A DNA stretch of 64,000 bases from Actinophytocola sp. (GTDB lineage Bacteria; Actinomycetota; Actinomycetes; Mycobacteriales; Pseudonocardiaceae), in NCBI GenBank assembly GCA_009377395.1, contig WHUB01000005.1:1768-65767 (forward strand), given 5' to 3'. The position numbers and the translations under genes were made by a program. Below the pieces are notes generated by a model that was given only the letters and a program-made list of their open reading frames with translations, had not been told where the DNA came from and did not search any database. Below are positions 19,760-28,632 of this stretch, in pieces; position 1 is the stretch's first letter, and each line of letters begins with the position of its first letter.

Positions 19760-20842
19760 CTAACCTCCCACGAAGGACAGCTGCTCGCTGTAGAACAGCC
19801 CGAGCCCGAACATGCAGCAGATGCCGGCCAGCAGCCAGAACCGGATGATCACGGTGGTCTCGGCCCAGCCCGCCAGCTCGAAGTGGTGGTGGAACGGCGC
19901 CATGCGGAACAGCCTGCGCCGGGTGGTGCGGAACACCGCGATCTGGATGACGACCGAGACCATCTCGACCACGAACAGGCCGCCGATGACGATGGCGAGC
20001 AGCTCGGTGCGGGTGGTCACCGACAGCCCGGCGACGAGCCCGCCGAGCGCGAGCGAGCCGGTGTCCCCCATGAAGATCTTGGCGGGCGCCGCGTTCCACC
20101 ACATGAAGCCGATACAGGCGCCGGTCGCGGCGGCGGCGACGACGGCGAGATCGAGCGCGTCCCGGACGTGGTAGCAGGCGTCCTGCGGCACCGGGGTGCA
20201 CGACAGCCGCGCCTGCCAGAACGAGATCACCACGTAGGTGCCGAGCACCATCGCCGACGCGCCACCGGCGAGGCCGTCGAGGCCGTCGGTGAAGTTGACC
20301 GCGTTCGACCACGCCGAGATCAGCAGGTAGCAGAAGATCACGAACACCGGGACCGGGAAGGTGATCAGAGCGAGGTCGCGCACGTAGGACAGTTGCAGCG
20401 AGGCCGGGGTGAGGCCGTTCTCGTCGGCGAAGTTGATCGACAGGATCGCGAAGCTGACCGCGATGACGAGCTGTCCGACCAGTTTGGACGTCTTGTTCAG
20501 GCCGAGGTTGCGCTGCTTGCGGATCTTGATGAAGTCGTCGAGGAAGCCGACGACGCCGAGCCCGACGGCGAGGTAGAGCACGACGAAACCGGACGCGGAC
20601 GGCCCGGTGCCGTCGGTGGCGAAGGCCCGCAGCAGGTGCGCGGTGAAGTACCCGGCAACCGTCGCGACGATGATCGCCACGCCGCCCATCGTCGGCGTGC
20701 CGCGCTTGGAGCGATGCCCCTGCGGGCCCTCTTCCCTGATCTCCTGGCCGAAGCCCTGCCTGGCGAACACCCGGATGAGGTACGGCGTGAGCAGAATCGA
20801 GACGAGCAGACCAACCGAAGCGGCGATCAGAATGCTGATCAC
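19760..20842 (-). CDS. mraY: Phospho-N-acetylmuramoyl-pentapeptide transferase
   Basis: 360 residues with ten membrane segments. Active-site blocks are [30 protein letters not shown] (the Asp pair) and [22 protein letters not shown] and the histidine block APFHHHFE complete the signature. MraY forms lipid I from UDP-MurNAc-pentapeptide and undecaprenyl phosphate. The start is GTG 20842, overlapping the murF stop as GTGA. Confidence 0.98.
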   Translation of the reverse strand: MISILIAASVGLLVSILLTPYLIRVFARQGFGQEIREEGPQGHRSKRGTPTMGGVAIIVATVAGYFTAHLLRAFATDGTGPSASGFVVLYLAVGLGVVGFLDDFIKIRKQRNLGLNKTSKLVGQLVIAVSFAILSINFADENGLTPASLQLSYVRDLALITFPVPVFVIFCYLLISAWSNAVNFTDGLDGLAGGASAMVLGTYVVISFWQARLSCTPVPQDACYHVRDALDLAVVAAAATGACIGFMWWNAAPAKIFMGDTGSLALGGLVAGLSVTTRTELLAIVIGGLFVVEMVSVVIQIAVFRTTRRRLFRMAPFHHHFELAGWAETTVIIRFWLLAGICCMFGLGLFYSEQLSFVGG

Positions 20843-22332
20843 GCGTTACCACCATCCCGTGTTCCTGTGCCGACCGCCCCGAGCAGCGCGTCGGCGACCC
20901 GCCAGAGCCCGGCCACTTTAGACGCCTTCACCAGCACGGCGTCATCGGGCCCCGCCTGCTCGGCGAGGACCGCGATGGCCTCGTCCGCGTCCGCGACGAG
21001 CATCGACTCGTCGCCCCAGGAACCTTCGTGGCACGCGCCGTGGTGCATTGCCTCCGCCCGCTCGCCGACCACGACCAGCCGGTTGATGTTGAGCCGCACC
21101 GCGAGCCTGCCGATCTCGTCGTGCGACCTGACGCTGTCCGCACCGAGCTCGGCCATCTCGCCGAGCACGGCCCAGGTCCGCCGTCCCCGACCGATCGACG
21201 CGAGCGCCTTCAACGCCGCCCGCGTCGACTCCGGGTTCGCGTTGTAGGAGTCGTTGAGCACGACCATCCCGTCGGCGCGGGTGCTGACGTGCATCCGGCG
21301 CTCCGAGCGCCGCTCCGCCGCCGCGAGCCGCTCCGCCACCTCGTCGACCGAGGCGCCCAGCTCCAGTGCGACGGCGGCCGCGGCGAGCGCGTTGCCGACG
21401 TGGTGCTCGCCGTGCAGCCCGAGCGTCACCTCGGCCTCGCCGTGCTCGCTGACCAGCCGGAACGACGGCCGCGCCAGGTCGTCGAGCCGGACGTCGACCG
21501 CCCGGACGTCGGCGCCGGGTGACTCCCCGACCCGCACCACCTTCGCGCTGGTGCGCTCGGCCATGGCGGCGACCAGCGGGTCGTCGGCGTTGAGCACCGC
21601 GACCCCACCCCGCTCGGCGGGCGGCAGCGCCTCGACCAGCTCGCCCTTGGTGGCCGCGATGCCCTCCCGGGAGCCGAACTCACCGACGTGGGCGGTGCCG
21701 ACGTTGAGCACGACGCCGAGCCGGGGCGGCGCTATCCGGGCCAGCTCGGCGATGTGGCCCGGCCCGCGCGCCGACAGCTCGAGCACCAGGTGCCGGGTCT
21801 CGGCGTCGGCGAGCAGCGCGGTCCAGGGATGGCCGAGCTCGTTGTTGAACGACCCGGGCGGGGCGACCGTCGGGCCCATCGGCTCCAGCAGCTGCGCGAT
21901 GACGTCCTTGGTCGACGTCTTGCCCGACGAGCCGGTCACACCGACGACGGCGAGCCCGGTCTCGGCCAGCTCGCCGACCACATGGCGCGCCAGCGCGCCG
22001 AGGGCGGCGAGCACAGCGGCGCCGGAGCCGTCGGTGTCGCCGGCGAGCGCGACCGAGCCCGCGTTGGCCGCGCCCGGCGGCAGCGGCGGCACGATCACGG
22101 CGGGCGCGTCGACCGGGCGCGCCGCGAGCACGCCCGCCGCGCCCTTGGCCACGACGTCGCGCGCGAAGTCGTGGCCGTCGACCCGCTCGCCGGGCAGCGC
22201 GACGAACAGCCCGCCCGCCTCGATGCGGCGGGAGTCGAACTCGACCCCGGCGGTGATGAGCTCGCTGCCGTCGCTGTTGTGCAGCGTGCCACCGATGATC
22301 TCGGCCAGCCGGGCCAGCGTCAGCGCGATCAC
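20839..22332 (-). CDS. murF: UDP-MurNAc-tripeptide--D-alanyl-D-alanine ligase
   Basis: 497 residues. [28 protein letters not shown] is the N-terminal substrate domain, [21 protein letters not shown] the P-loop, and [18 protein letters not shown] the C-terminal block. MurF adds D-Ala-D-Ala, completing the pentapeptide. GTG 22332 overlaps the murE stop as GTGA, continuing the coupled chain of mur genes. Confidence 0.97.
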   Translation of the reverse strand: MIALTLARLAEIIGGTLHNSDGSELITAGVEFDSRRIEAGGLFVALPGERVDGHDFARDVVAKGAAGVLAARPVDAPAVIVPPLPPGAANAGSVALAGDTDGSGAAVLAALGALARHVVGELAETGLAVVGVTGSSGKTSTKDVIAQLLEPMGPTVAPPGSFNNELGHPWTALLADAETRHLVLELSARGPGHIAELARIAPPRLGVVLNVGTAHVGEFGSREGIAATKGELVEALPPAERGGVAVLNADDPLVAAMAERTSAKVVRVGESPGADVRAVDVRLDDLARPSFRLVSEHGEAEVTLGLHGEHHVGNALAAAAVALELGASVDEVAERLAAAERRSERRMHVSTRADGMVVLNDSYNANPESTRAALKALASIGRGRRTWAVLGEMAELGADSVRSHDEIGRLAVRLNINRLVVVGERAEAMHHGACHEGSWGDESMLVADADEAIAVLAEQAGPDDAVLVKASKVAGLWRVADALLGAVGTGTRDGGNA

Positions 22333-23888
22333 AGCCGTGCCCCTTCCACCGCGGCGCGCAGCGCGGCGGCCAGCTCGTCGCGGTCGGAGAACGGGTGCAC
22401 CACCCCGCCGACGTCCTGACCGGTCTCGTGCCCCTTGCCCGCGATGAACACGGTGTCGCCCGGCGCCGCCAGCGAGACGGCGTGCGCGATGGCCTCCCGG
22501 CGGTCGCCGATCTCGGCCACCTCGCCGCCGTGCGGCGCGCCGTGCCCCTTGGCGCCCGCGAGCACCGCCGCCCTGATCTCGGCCGGGTCCTCGCTGCGCG
22601 GGTTGTCGTCGGTGACGATCAGCACGTCGCTGCGCCTGGCGGCGGCCTCGCCCATCAGCGGGCGCTTGCCGGCGTCACGATCCCCACCGCAGCCGAGCAC
22701 GGTGATCACCTTGCCACTGGTCTGCGCCCGCAGCGCGTCGAGGGCGAGCGCGACGGCGGCCGGTTTGTGCGCGTAGTCCACGACGGCGGTGAACCGCTGG
22801 CCCTCGTCGACGCGCTCCATCCGGCCCGGCACCTGCACCGAGGACAGCCCGGCCGCGATCTGCTCCGGCTCGACGCCGGTGACGTCGAGGATGGCGGCCG
22901 CGAGCAACGCGTTCACCACGTTGAACTCGCCCGGCAGCGGCAGGCTGGTCGGGATCGTGAGCCCGCCCGGGCCGCGCAGCGTGAACGACTGCTCCCCGGT
23001 AGGCGTGGAATCGAGGTCGCTCGCGGTCCAGGCGGCGCCGGTGCCCGCGTCGAGCGCGACGGTGATCGTCTGCGGCGTGACCAGCGTCTGGCCCCACGCG
23101 GTGTCGATGACGACGACCTCCGTCGTCGACCGGCCGTCGAACAGCAGCGCCTTCGCCGCGAAGTACTCCTCCATGTCGCGGTGGAAGTCGAGGTGGTCCT
23201 GCGAGAGGTTGGTGAAGGCGCCGACGGTGAACCGGGTGCCGTTGACCCGGCCGAGCGAGAGCGCGTGGCTGGAGACCTCCATCGGCACGTGGGTGACGCC
23301 GCGCTCCACCATCAGCGCGAACAGCGCCTGCAGGTCGGGGGCCTCCGGCGTGGTGAACGCGCTGGCCAGCCGCTCGCCCGCGACGCGGGTCTCCACCGTG
23401 CCGACCAGGCCGGTCGTCCTGCCCGCCGCGCGCAGGCCGGACTCGACCAGGTACGCCGTCGTCGTCTTGCCCGACGTGCCGGTGATACCGAGCACGGCGA
23501 CGTCGAGCGACGGCTCACCGTAGATCCAGGCCGCGATGTCGCCGAGCACGCCGCGCGGGTCGTCGTGCACCAGCAGCGGCACCTCCGGCTCGGCCAGCCG
23601 GGGCCGCGCCGCGCCGTCGGGATCGGTGAGCACGGCGGCCGCGCCCGCGGCGATGGCCTCGTCGGCGAAGTCGGCGCCGTGCGCCCGGGCGCCGGGCAGC
23701 GCGGCGAACAGGTCGCCGGGCCGCACCTGCTGCGCGCGCAGCACGGCACCGCTCACCGTGGTCTCGTCACCGCGGTCGGCGCCTGCGGCGGGGATGAGAC
23801 GTCCATCCGCGCGCGCGACAAGGGTGGTCACCGGCACCGGTTCCGTCCTGCTCGGACGCCAGCCTGTCATCGACCCAGCACTTCCCAT
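22329..23888 (-). CDS. murE: UDP-MurNAc-L-alanyl-D-glutamate--2,6-diaminopimelate ligase
   Basis: About 519 residues. VSGAVLRAQQVRPGDLFAALPGARAHGADF is the N-terminal domain, ITGTSGKTTTAYLVESGL the P-loop, and VDYAHKPAAVALALDAL the central block. The DDNPRSEDPAEI motif (DNPR) is the known marker of meso-diaminopimelate specificity, consistent with the dapF gene at 53.5 kb. The start is uncertain: the ORF-track GTG 23894 lies inside a hairpin, so ATG 23888 or ATG 23870 is more likely. Upstream stands pfkA rather than the ftsI gene usually found there. Confidence 0.95.
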   Translation of the reverse strand: MGSAGSMTGWRPSRTEPVPVTTLVARADGRLIPAAGADRGDETTVSGAVLRAQQVRPGDLFAALPGARAHGADFADEAIAAGAAAVLTDPDGAARPRLAEPEVPLLVHDDPRGVLGDIAAWIYGEPSLDVAVLGITGTSGKTTTAYLVESGLRAAGRTTGLVGTVETRVAGERLASAFTTPEAPDLQALFALMVERGVTHVPMEVSSHALSLGRVNGTRFTVGAFTNLSQDHLDFHRDMEEYFAAKALLFDGRSTTEVVVIDTAWGQTLVTPQTITVALDAGTGAAWTASDLDSTPTGEQSFTLRGPGGLTIPTSLPLPGEFNVVNALLAAAILDVTGVEPEQIAAGLSSVQVPGRMERVDEGQRFTAVVDYAHKPAAVALALDALRAQTSGKVITVLGCGGDRDAGKRPLMGEAAARRSDVLIVTDDNPRSEDPAEIRAAVLAGAKGHGAPHGGEVAEIGDRREAIAHAVSLAAPGDTVFIAGKGHETGQDVGGVVHPFSDRDELAAALRAAVEGARL

Positions 23889-23893
23889 GGACA

Positions 23894-23915
23894 CGCGCCG
23901 AAGGTTACCGGCGCG
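23894..23915 (-). terminator. Hairpin at the pfkA-murE junction
   Basis: CGCGCCG and CGGCGCG form a 7-bp stem with an 8-base loop in the roughly 60 bases between the pfkA stop and the murE start. It could end pfkA transcripts; it also marks the exact point where the usual division-cluster order breaks. Confidence 0.45.
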
Positions 23916-23948
23916 ACGGTGCTCGCTCGGCTCCGGGATGCACCCGCC

Positions 23949-24974
23949 TCAGCCGAAGAACACCTGGGCTTCCTCGTAGCGGTCCTTCGGCACCGTCTTG
24001 ATCTTGGCGGTCGCCTCGGACAGCCTCACTCGGACGATATCGGTGCCGCGCAACGCGACCATGGTGCCGAAGTCGCCGTCGGCGACCGCCTGGGTGGCCT
24101 GCAGCCCGAACCGGGTCGCGAGCACCCGGTCGTAGGCGGTCGGCGTGCCGCCCCGCTGCACGTGGCCGAGCACGACCGCGCGGGACTCCTTGCCGGTGCG
24201 GTCGGCGATCTCCTCGGCGAGCCACTGGCCGACGCCGCCGAGCCGGACGTGGCCGAAGGCGTCCCGTTCTCCGGAGTGCAGCAGCTCGGCGCCGCCGACC
24301 GGGACCGCGCCCTCGGCGACCACGATGATCGGCGCGTACATCCGCTCGAACCGGCGCTCGACCCACTCGACCACCTGCTCGACGGAGAACTCCCGCTCGG
24401 GCACCAGGATCACGTTCGCGCCACCGGCCAGGCCCGAGTGCAGCGCGATCCAGCCCGCGTGCCTGCCCATCACCTCGACGACGAGCGCGCGGTGGTGCGA
24501 CTCGGCCGTCGTCCGCAGCCGGTCGATGGCCTCGGTGGCGATGTGCACCGCGGTGTCGAAGCCGAAGGTGTAGTCGGTCGCGTCGAGGTCGTTGTCGATC
24601 GTCTTGGGCACGCCGACGACGTTCACGCCGTCGTCGGTGAGCCTGCTCGCCACGCCGAGGGTGTCCTCGCCGCCGATGGCTACCAGCGCGTCGACGCCCT
24701 GCTCGGCGAGCGTCGACTTGATCCGGCCCGCGCCGTCGTTCTCCTTGTAGGGGTTGGTGCGCGAGGATCCGAGGATGGTGCCGCCGCGCGCCAGGATGTC
24801 CTCGACGTGGTCGAGCCCGAGTGGCCTGCTGTCGCCGGTCATCGGTCCCTGCCAGCCGTTGCGGAAGCCGACGAGGTCCCAGTCGTAGTCCTCGATCCCC
24901 TTGCGCACCACCGCCCTGATCACGGCGTTCAGTCCAGGGCAGTCGCCGCCGCCGGTCAGCAAGCCAACACGCAT
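23949..24974 (-). CDS. 6-phosphofructokinase, residues point to pyrophosphate-dependent type
   Basis: 341 residues of the PfkA fold: GLLTGGGDCPGLNAVIRAVV at the start, VPKTIDNDLDATDYTFGFDTA (the catalytic TIDND), and VVEVMGRHAGWIAL. At the phosphoryl-donor positions it reads IGGEDTL and PKTIDND, i.e. Asp at the residue equivalent to E. coli Gly104 and Lys at 124. In this family Asp104 with Lys124 marks pyrophosphate use, and Gly104 marks ATP use. A PPi-dependent enzyme of this size is known from Amycolatopsis methanolica. The reaction is fructose 6-phosphate to fructose 1,6-bisphosphate in glycolysis. ATG 24974 has GGAGGA upstream. The gene is divergent from aroG. Confidence 0.92.
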   Translation of the reverse strand: MRVGLLTGGGDCPGLNAVIRAVVRKGIEDYDWDLVGFRNGWQGPMTGDSRPLGLDHVEDILARGGTILGSSRTNPYKENDGAGRIKSTLAEQGVDALVAIGGEDTLGVASRLTDDGVNVVGVPKTIDNDLDATDYTFGFDTAVHIATEAIDRLRTTAESHHRALVVEVMGRHAGWIALHSGLAGGANVILVPEREFSVEQVVEWVERRFERMYAPIIVVAEGAVPVGGAELLHSGERDAFGHVRLGGVGQWLAEEIADRTGKESRAVVLGHVQRGGTPTAYDRVLATRFGLQATQAVADGDFGTMVALRGTDIVRVRLSEATAKIKTVPKDRYEEAQVFFG

Positions 24975-25103
24975 ACATCCTCCGGGTTCCTCTGTGCGGG
25001 GCCTCACATCGCCGGGTTCAGCCTAGTCACGGCCACTGGATCGGTGCAGCCGACCCACCCCGGGCCACCGGATGTGCGCACCAAGCCTGTTACGGTGATG
25101 CCC

Positions 25104-25169
25104 ATGCGGCGCTATTTCTGGTTTAGCGAGCCGGCCCTGGGTGGGCACGGCGGCCGAACCTTGCGCTGA
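25104..25169 (+). CDS. Aromatic leader peptide upstream of aroG (MRRYFWFSEP...)
   Basis: A 21-codon reading frame, too short for the ORF track as a separate entry, starts ATG 25104 and ends TGA 25167-25169, 69 bp before aroG. It has four consecutive aromatic codons (Tyr-Phe-Trp-Phe, 25113-25124) directly after MRR. These are the residues made by the pathway that DAHP synthase opens. An in-frame ATG two codons earlier (25098) is possible. Leader peptides rich in the end-product amino acid are the classic sensor of ribosome-stalling attenuation. No strong ribosome site is seen, so the leader may be translated from a nearly leaderless transcript. Confidence 0.75.
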   Translation: MRRYFWFSEPALGGHGGRTLR

Positions 25170-25205
25170 CCTCTCACCCCGAGCCGGAACCACAAGCCGG
25201 CTCGG
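25127..25205 (+). promoter_or_regulatory. Candidate attenuator structures of aroG
   Basis: CCGAGCCGG (25179-25187) and CCGGCTCGG (25197-25205) form a perfect 9-bp hairpin with a 9-base loop just after the leader stop. CGAGCCGG also occurs at 25127-25134, immediately after the Tyr-Phe-Trp-Phe codons, so the 3' arm could pair with either copy. A ribosome stalled on the aromatic codons would mask the first copy and favour the local hairpin. No T-run follows; the aroG ribosome site (GGAGAAAGGAAG) lies about 15 bases further, so control could be translational. Confidence 0.6.
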
Positions 25206-25238
25206 ACGCCCGGGGCGGCTTGGAGAAAGGAAGACACC

Positions 25239-26327
25239 ATGCCGCCGACCGCAGGCAGAGGCGAAGCGTCCCCCATCGAGTTGCACAACCAGCGCGTCAC
25301 CGGCGTCAGCCCGTTGCTGTCGCCCGCGTTGCTCCGGCAGGAGCTCCCGCTGGCACCGGCCGCCGCCAAGACGGTGAGCCAGGGCCGCGCCGACACCGTC
25401 GGCGTGCTGGGCGGTGACGACGACCGGCTGCTGGTCGTCGTCGGGCCGTGCTCGGTGCACGACCCGGACGCCGCGCTGGACTACGCCGCCAAGCTGGCCA
25501 CGCAGGCCGAGCGGCTGGCCGACGACCTGCACATCGTGATGCGGGTGTACTTCGAGAAGCCCCGCACCACCCTCGGCTGGAAGGGCCTGATCAACGACCC
25601 CGATCTCGACGGCAGCTTCGCCGTCAACCGGGGTCTGCGCATCGCCCGCAAGCTGCTGCGCGACATCTCCGAGCTGGGCCTGCCGGTGGGCTGCGAGTTC
25701 CTCGACCCGATCACCCCGCAGTTCATCGCCGACGCGGTGAGCTGGGGCTCGATCGGCGCCCGCACCGCCGCCAGCCAGGTGCACCGGCAGCTGTGCAGCG
25801 GCCTGTCCATGCCGATCGGCATCAAGAACTCCACCGAGGGCGACGTCCAGGTCGCGGTCGACGCCACCCGCGCGGCGGCGGCGAGCCACGTCTTCCCCGG
25901 CATCAACGACGACGGCCTCGCCGCGCTGCTGACGACGTCGGGCAACGCCGACTGCCACGTCATCCTGCGGGGCAGCGCGGCGGGACCGAACCACGACGCC
26001 GCCACCGTCGCCGCCACGCTCGCCCGGCTGGCGAAGGCGGGCCTGCCGGAGCGCGTGATCATCGACGCCAGCCACGGCAACAGCGGCAAGGACCACCGCC
26101 GTCAGGCCGAGGTCACCGCCGAGGTCGCCGAGCGCATCGCCGCCGGTGAGCGCGGCATCACCGGCATCATGCTGGAGAGCTTCCTCGCCGAGGGCAGGCA
26201 GGACCTCACGCTCGGCAAACGCGACGAGCTCGACTACGGCAGCAGCATCACCGACGCCTGCATGGACTTCGACACCACGAGCGGACTGCTCGACCGGCTC
26301 GCGACCGCCGTCCGCTCTCGCCGCTGA
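25239..26327 (+). CDS. aroG: 3-deoxy-7-phosphoheptulonate synthase, class I (AroFGH type)
   Basis: 362 residues. VVVGPCSVHDPDAALDYA, MRVYFEKPRTTLGWKGLINDPDLDGSF, GCEFLDPITPQFIADAVSWGSIGART, GIKNSTEGD and IIDASHGNSGKDHRRQ are the PEP, E4P and metal-binding blocks of the E. coli AroF/G/H type. It catalyses the first step of the shikimate pathway. The N-terminal extension of about 25 residues is where feedback inhibitors bind in this class, but the effector cannot be read. Start ATG 25239 has GGAGAAAGGAAG upstream. A Tyr/Phe/Trp-rich leader peptide and hairpin precede it, suggesting supply-dependent control. It converges with the exonuclease gene, 3 bp apart. Confidence 0.96.
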   Translation: MPPTAGRGEASPIELHNQRVTGVSPLLSPALLRQELPLAPAAAKTVSQGRADTVGVLGGDDDRLLVVVGPCSVHDPDAALDYAAKLATQAERLADDLHIVMRVYFEKPRTTLGWKGLINDPDLDGSFAVNRGLRIARKLLRDISELGLPVGCEFLDPITPQFIADAVSWGSIGARTAASQVHRQLCSGLSMPIGIKNSTEGDVQVAVDATRAAAASHVFPGINDDGLAALLTTSGNADCHVILRGSAAGPNHDAATVAATLARLAKAGLPERVIIDASHGNSGKDHRRQAEVTAEVAERIAAGERGITGIMLESFLAEGRQDLTLGKRDELDYGSSITDACMDFDTTSGLLDRLATAVRSRR

Positions 26328-26330
26328 CGG

Positions 26331-26831
26331 TCAACCGGGCAGCCCGCGCCTGCGGCGTACCTGTTCGAGCGCCTCCCACCGGGCGAGGTTGTGCCGCGCG
26401 TCCGCGAGCGCGTCATGCGCGTTCGCGGGCGGCGGCGGCAACTGCGGCTTACCCAGGTCCTCCCAGCGCTGCCGCAGGTCACGGGTGAAGCGGGGAAGCT
26501 GGCGCGGCAACGCGGGCATCGCGCCCCAGAGCTGCGCCAGCGCGACGTGGTCGTAGGCGGCGAACCAGGCCCAGAGTTGTACGCCGTCGTGCGGCTTTCC
26601 GATGAAGTCGAGCAGGTCCTGCTTGATCCGATCCCGGCTGCGCCATGCCGCGTCGCTCGGCGACGGCAGCTGCGGCAGCACGTGCTCACGCACCCACGAA
26701 CCGGCCCGGCCGGCGTCGAACTCGGTCGACACCGCATAGAACTCGCGGCCGCGTTCGTCGACGACACCGATGGACACCAGGTCGATCGTCCTGCCGTCCT
26801 CGATGAACTCGGTGTCGTAGAAGAATCTCAC
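26331..26831 (-). CDS. DEDD-type 3'-5' exoribonuclease (Rv2179c-like)
   Basis: 166 residues. The catalytic acidic residues are in FFYDTEFIED near the N-terminus, WFAAYDHVALAQLW in the middle, and the C-terminal NAHDALADARHNL. The His-Asp spacing of the last motif is the DEDDh pattern. The protein resembles M. tuberculosis Rv2179c, described as a 3'-5' exoribonuclease that acts on RNA overhangs. As in that genome it lies next to the DAHP synthase gene. The RNA target is not known. Confidence 0.88.
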   Translation of the reverse strand: MRFFYDTEFIEDGRTIDLVSIGVVDERGREFYAVSTEFDAGRAGSWVREHVLPQLPSPSDAAWRSRDRIKQDLLDFIGKPHDGVQLWAWFAAYDHVALAQLWGAMPALPRQLPRFTRDLRQRWEDLGKPQLPPPPANAHDALADARHNLARWEALEQVRRRRGLPG

Positions 26832-26883
26832 CCGGCAACCCTACGAAGCCTGAGCACCGCCAACTGGCCCGGGGCCGCTCGCG

Positions 26884-27645
26884 TCAGCTCGCCTCGGTCT
26901 CCGGGGTGCGGGTGACGTCACGGCCGCTGCCCTGCCTCGGCACCGCGACCGTCGCCCCGCCTGCCTCGGCCTCGGCGAGCTCCTTGGCCCGCGCGGCGTA
27001 GATGTCGACGTACTCCTGACCGGAGAGCTCCATCAGCGCGTACATCACCTCGTCGGTGATGGAACGCTCGATGAACCGGTCACCGGCGAGACCGTCGTAG
27101 CGGGAGAAGTCGAGCGGCTTGCCGATGTGGATCCGGATGCGCTTGGGCCACCACATCTTGGAGCCGATCGGGTTGACCTTGTCGGTGCCGAGCATCGCGA
27201 CCGGCACGACCGGCACCCGCGCCTCGAGCGCCATCCGCGCGATGCCGGTCTTGCCCTTGTGCAGTCTGCCGTCCGGCGAGCGGGTGCCTTCCGGGTAGAC
27301 ACCGAGCAGCCTGCCCTCCCGCAGCAGCCGGACGCCGGTGTTCAGCGCGGCCTGCCCGGCCGAGCCACCGGACCGGTCGACCGGGTACTGCCCGGTTCCG
27401 GTGAAGAACCACTTCTTCAAGGTGCCCTTGACGCCGGGCTCGGTGAAGTACTCGCTCTTGGCGAGGAACACTATGCGGCGCTTGACGTGCGTCGGCAGGA
27501 AGAAGGAGTCGACGACGGCGAGGTGGTTGCTCGCGACGACCGCGCCGCCGGTCTTCGGGATGTTGTCGAGGCCGGTGATCTTCGCCGGCCAGAACAGTTT
27601 CAGGAGCGGACCTAGCAGGACGTACTTCAAGGTCCAATAGAGCAC
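26884..27645 (-). CDS. PlsC-like 1-acylglycerol-3-phosphate acyltransferase
   Basis: 253 residues. The acyltransferase motif I is SNHLAVVDSFFLP (H-X4-D), followed by FLAKSEYF, then motif III YPEGTRSPDGRLHKGKTGIARMA and motif IV VPVVPVAMLGTDK. An N-terminal hydrophobic segment (LLGPLLKLFW) fits a membrane-associated enzyme of phosphatidic acid synthesis. The family also contains lysolipid and lipoprotein acyltransferases, so the exact acceptor is not assigned. It is divergent from the hydrolase gene. Confidence 0.9.
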   Translation of the reverse strand: MLYWTLKYVLLGPLLKLFWPAKITGLDNIPKTGGAVVASNHLAVVDSFFLPTHVKRRIVFLAKSEYFTEPGVKGTLKKWFFTGTGQYPVDRSGGSAGQAALNTGVRLLREGRLLGVYPEGTRSPDGRLHKGKTGIARMALEARVPVVPVAMLGTDKVNPIGSKMWWPKRIRIHIGKPLDFSRYDGLAGDRFIERSITDEVMYALMELSGQEYVDIYAARAKELAEAEAGGATVAVPRQGSGRDVTRTPETEAS

Positions 27646-27843
27646 TACACACCCACTTCCGTGCTTTCGCGGCCCGATCAGAGTACGAACCCGGCTGGGG
27701 CGGGCACAATCTCAGCGAGCCGATCACTGTCCGGCGCGCGACCGATCTCACAGCACGGTTACCCCATGACGGCTGCCACCCAATCGGTGTGGTTCATGCG
27801 AACATGGAACCACACCAGCGGATTGCGAGAGACGGAGTCCGGT

Positions 27844-28632
27844 ATGCCTGTCCTCCCCGGCGCCGAGCCGTTCGCCCACTCCGGCTCGTCCGAGATCGGC
27901 GTGCTGTTGTGCCACGGCTTCACCGGCTCCCCGTTCAGCATGCGGCCGTGGGGCAAGCACCTCGCCGACGCCGGGCTGACGGTGCGCGGGCCACGGCTGC
28001 CCGGCCACGGCACCACCTGGCAGGAGATGAACCGCACCACCTGGCAGGACTGGTACACCTGCGTGCGCGAGGAGGCGACCGCGCTGCTCGGGTCGTGTGA
28101 GTCGGTGTTCGTGTTCGGGCTGTCGATGGGCGGCACCCTGACGCTGCGGCTGGCGCAGGAGTTCGGCGACGCGCTCGCGGGCATCGCGCTGGTCAACCCG
28201 TCGGTGATGACGACCCGCAAGAAGGTGCGGCTGCTGCCGGTGCTGTCGCGGGTGTGGCCGTCGGTCGTCGGGCTCGGCGGCGACATCGCCAAGCCGGGCG
28301 CCGACGAGCTGAGCTACGGGCGGGTGCCGCTGCGCGCGGCGGCCAGCCTGGCCCAGCTGTGGACGCTGGTGCGTGCCGACCTGCCGAAGGTGCGCCAGCC
28401 GATGCTGTTGCTGCACTCGACCGTCGACCACGTCGTCGAGCCGGAGAACGCCCGCATCGTCGCCACCGAGGTCAGCAGCACCGACATCACGACGGTGCCG
28501 TTACACCGCAGCTATCACGTCGCGACGCTCGACCATGACGCACCGGAAATTTTCGAGCGCAGTCTCGCGTTCGCCACGCGTATACATGAAGGCAGGATCG
28601 AAACTCCACGCACCGAACTGGGCGCGACATGA
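27844..28632 (+). CDS. Alpha/beta hydrolase (carboxylesterase / monoacylglycerol lipase type)
   Basis: 262 residues. IGVLLCHGFTGSPFSMRPWG is the oxyanion region, FVFGLSMGGTLTL the nucleophile elbow (Ser in GLSMGG), LLHSTVDHVVEPENARI carries the acid (Asp) and SYHVATLDHD the catalytic His. This fits the Est30-like carboxylesterase family. ATG 27844 is chosen over the ORF-track start at 27661 because GGAG precedes it and the fold begins there. Its stop overlaps the next ORF by 4 bases, so the two are coupled. The roughly 200-bp gap upstream is shared with the divergent acyltransferase gene. Confidence 0.88.
   Translation: MPVLPGAEPFAHSGSSEIGVLLCHGFTGSPFSMRPWGKHLADAGLTVRGPRLPGHGTTWQEMNRTTWQDWYTCVREEATALLGSCESVFVFGLSMGGTLTLRLAQEFGDALAGIALVNPSVMTTRKKVRLLPVLSRVWPSVVGLGGDIAKPGADELSYGRVPLRAAASLAQLWTLVRADLPKVRQPMLLLHSTVDHVVEPENARIVATEVSSTDITTVPLHRSYHVATLDHDAPEIFERSLAFATRIHEGRIETPRTELGAT

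Noticed and set aside
18131-21247. 1038-residue plus-strand ORF across ftsW, murD, mraY and murF
   Set aside because: It spans four genuine minus-strand genes and shows the low-complexity composition of a shadow frame.
22395-25169. 924-residue plus-strand ORF over murE and pfkA
   Set aside because: Antisense shadow. Its last 21 codons are real only as the separate aroG leader peptide starting at 25104.
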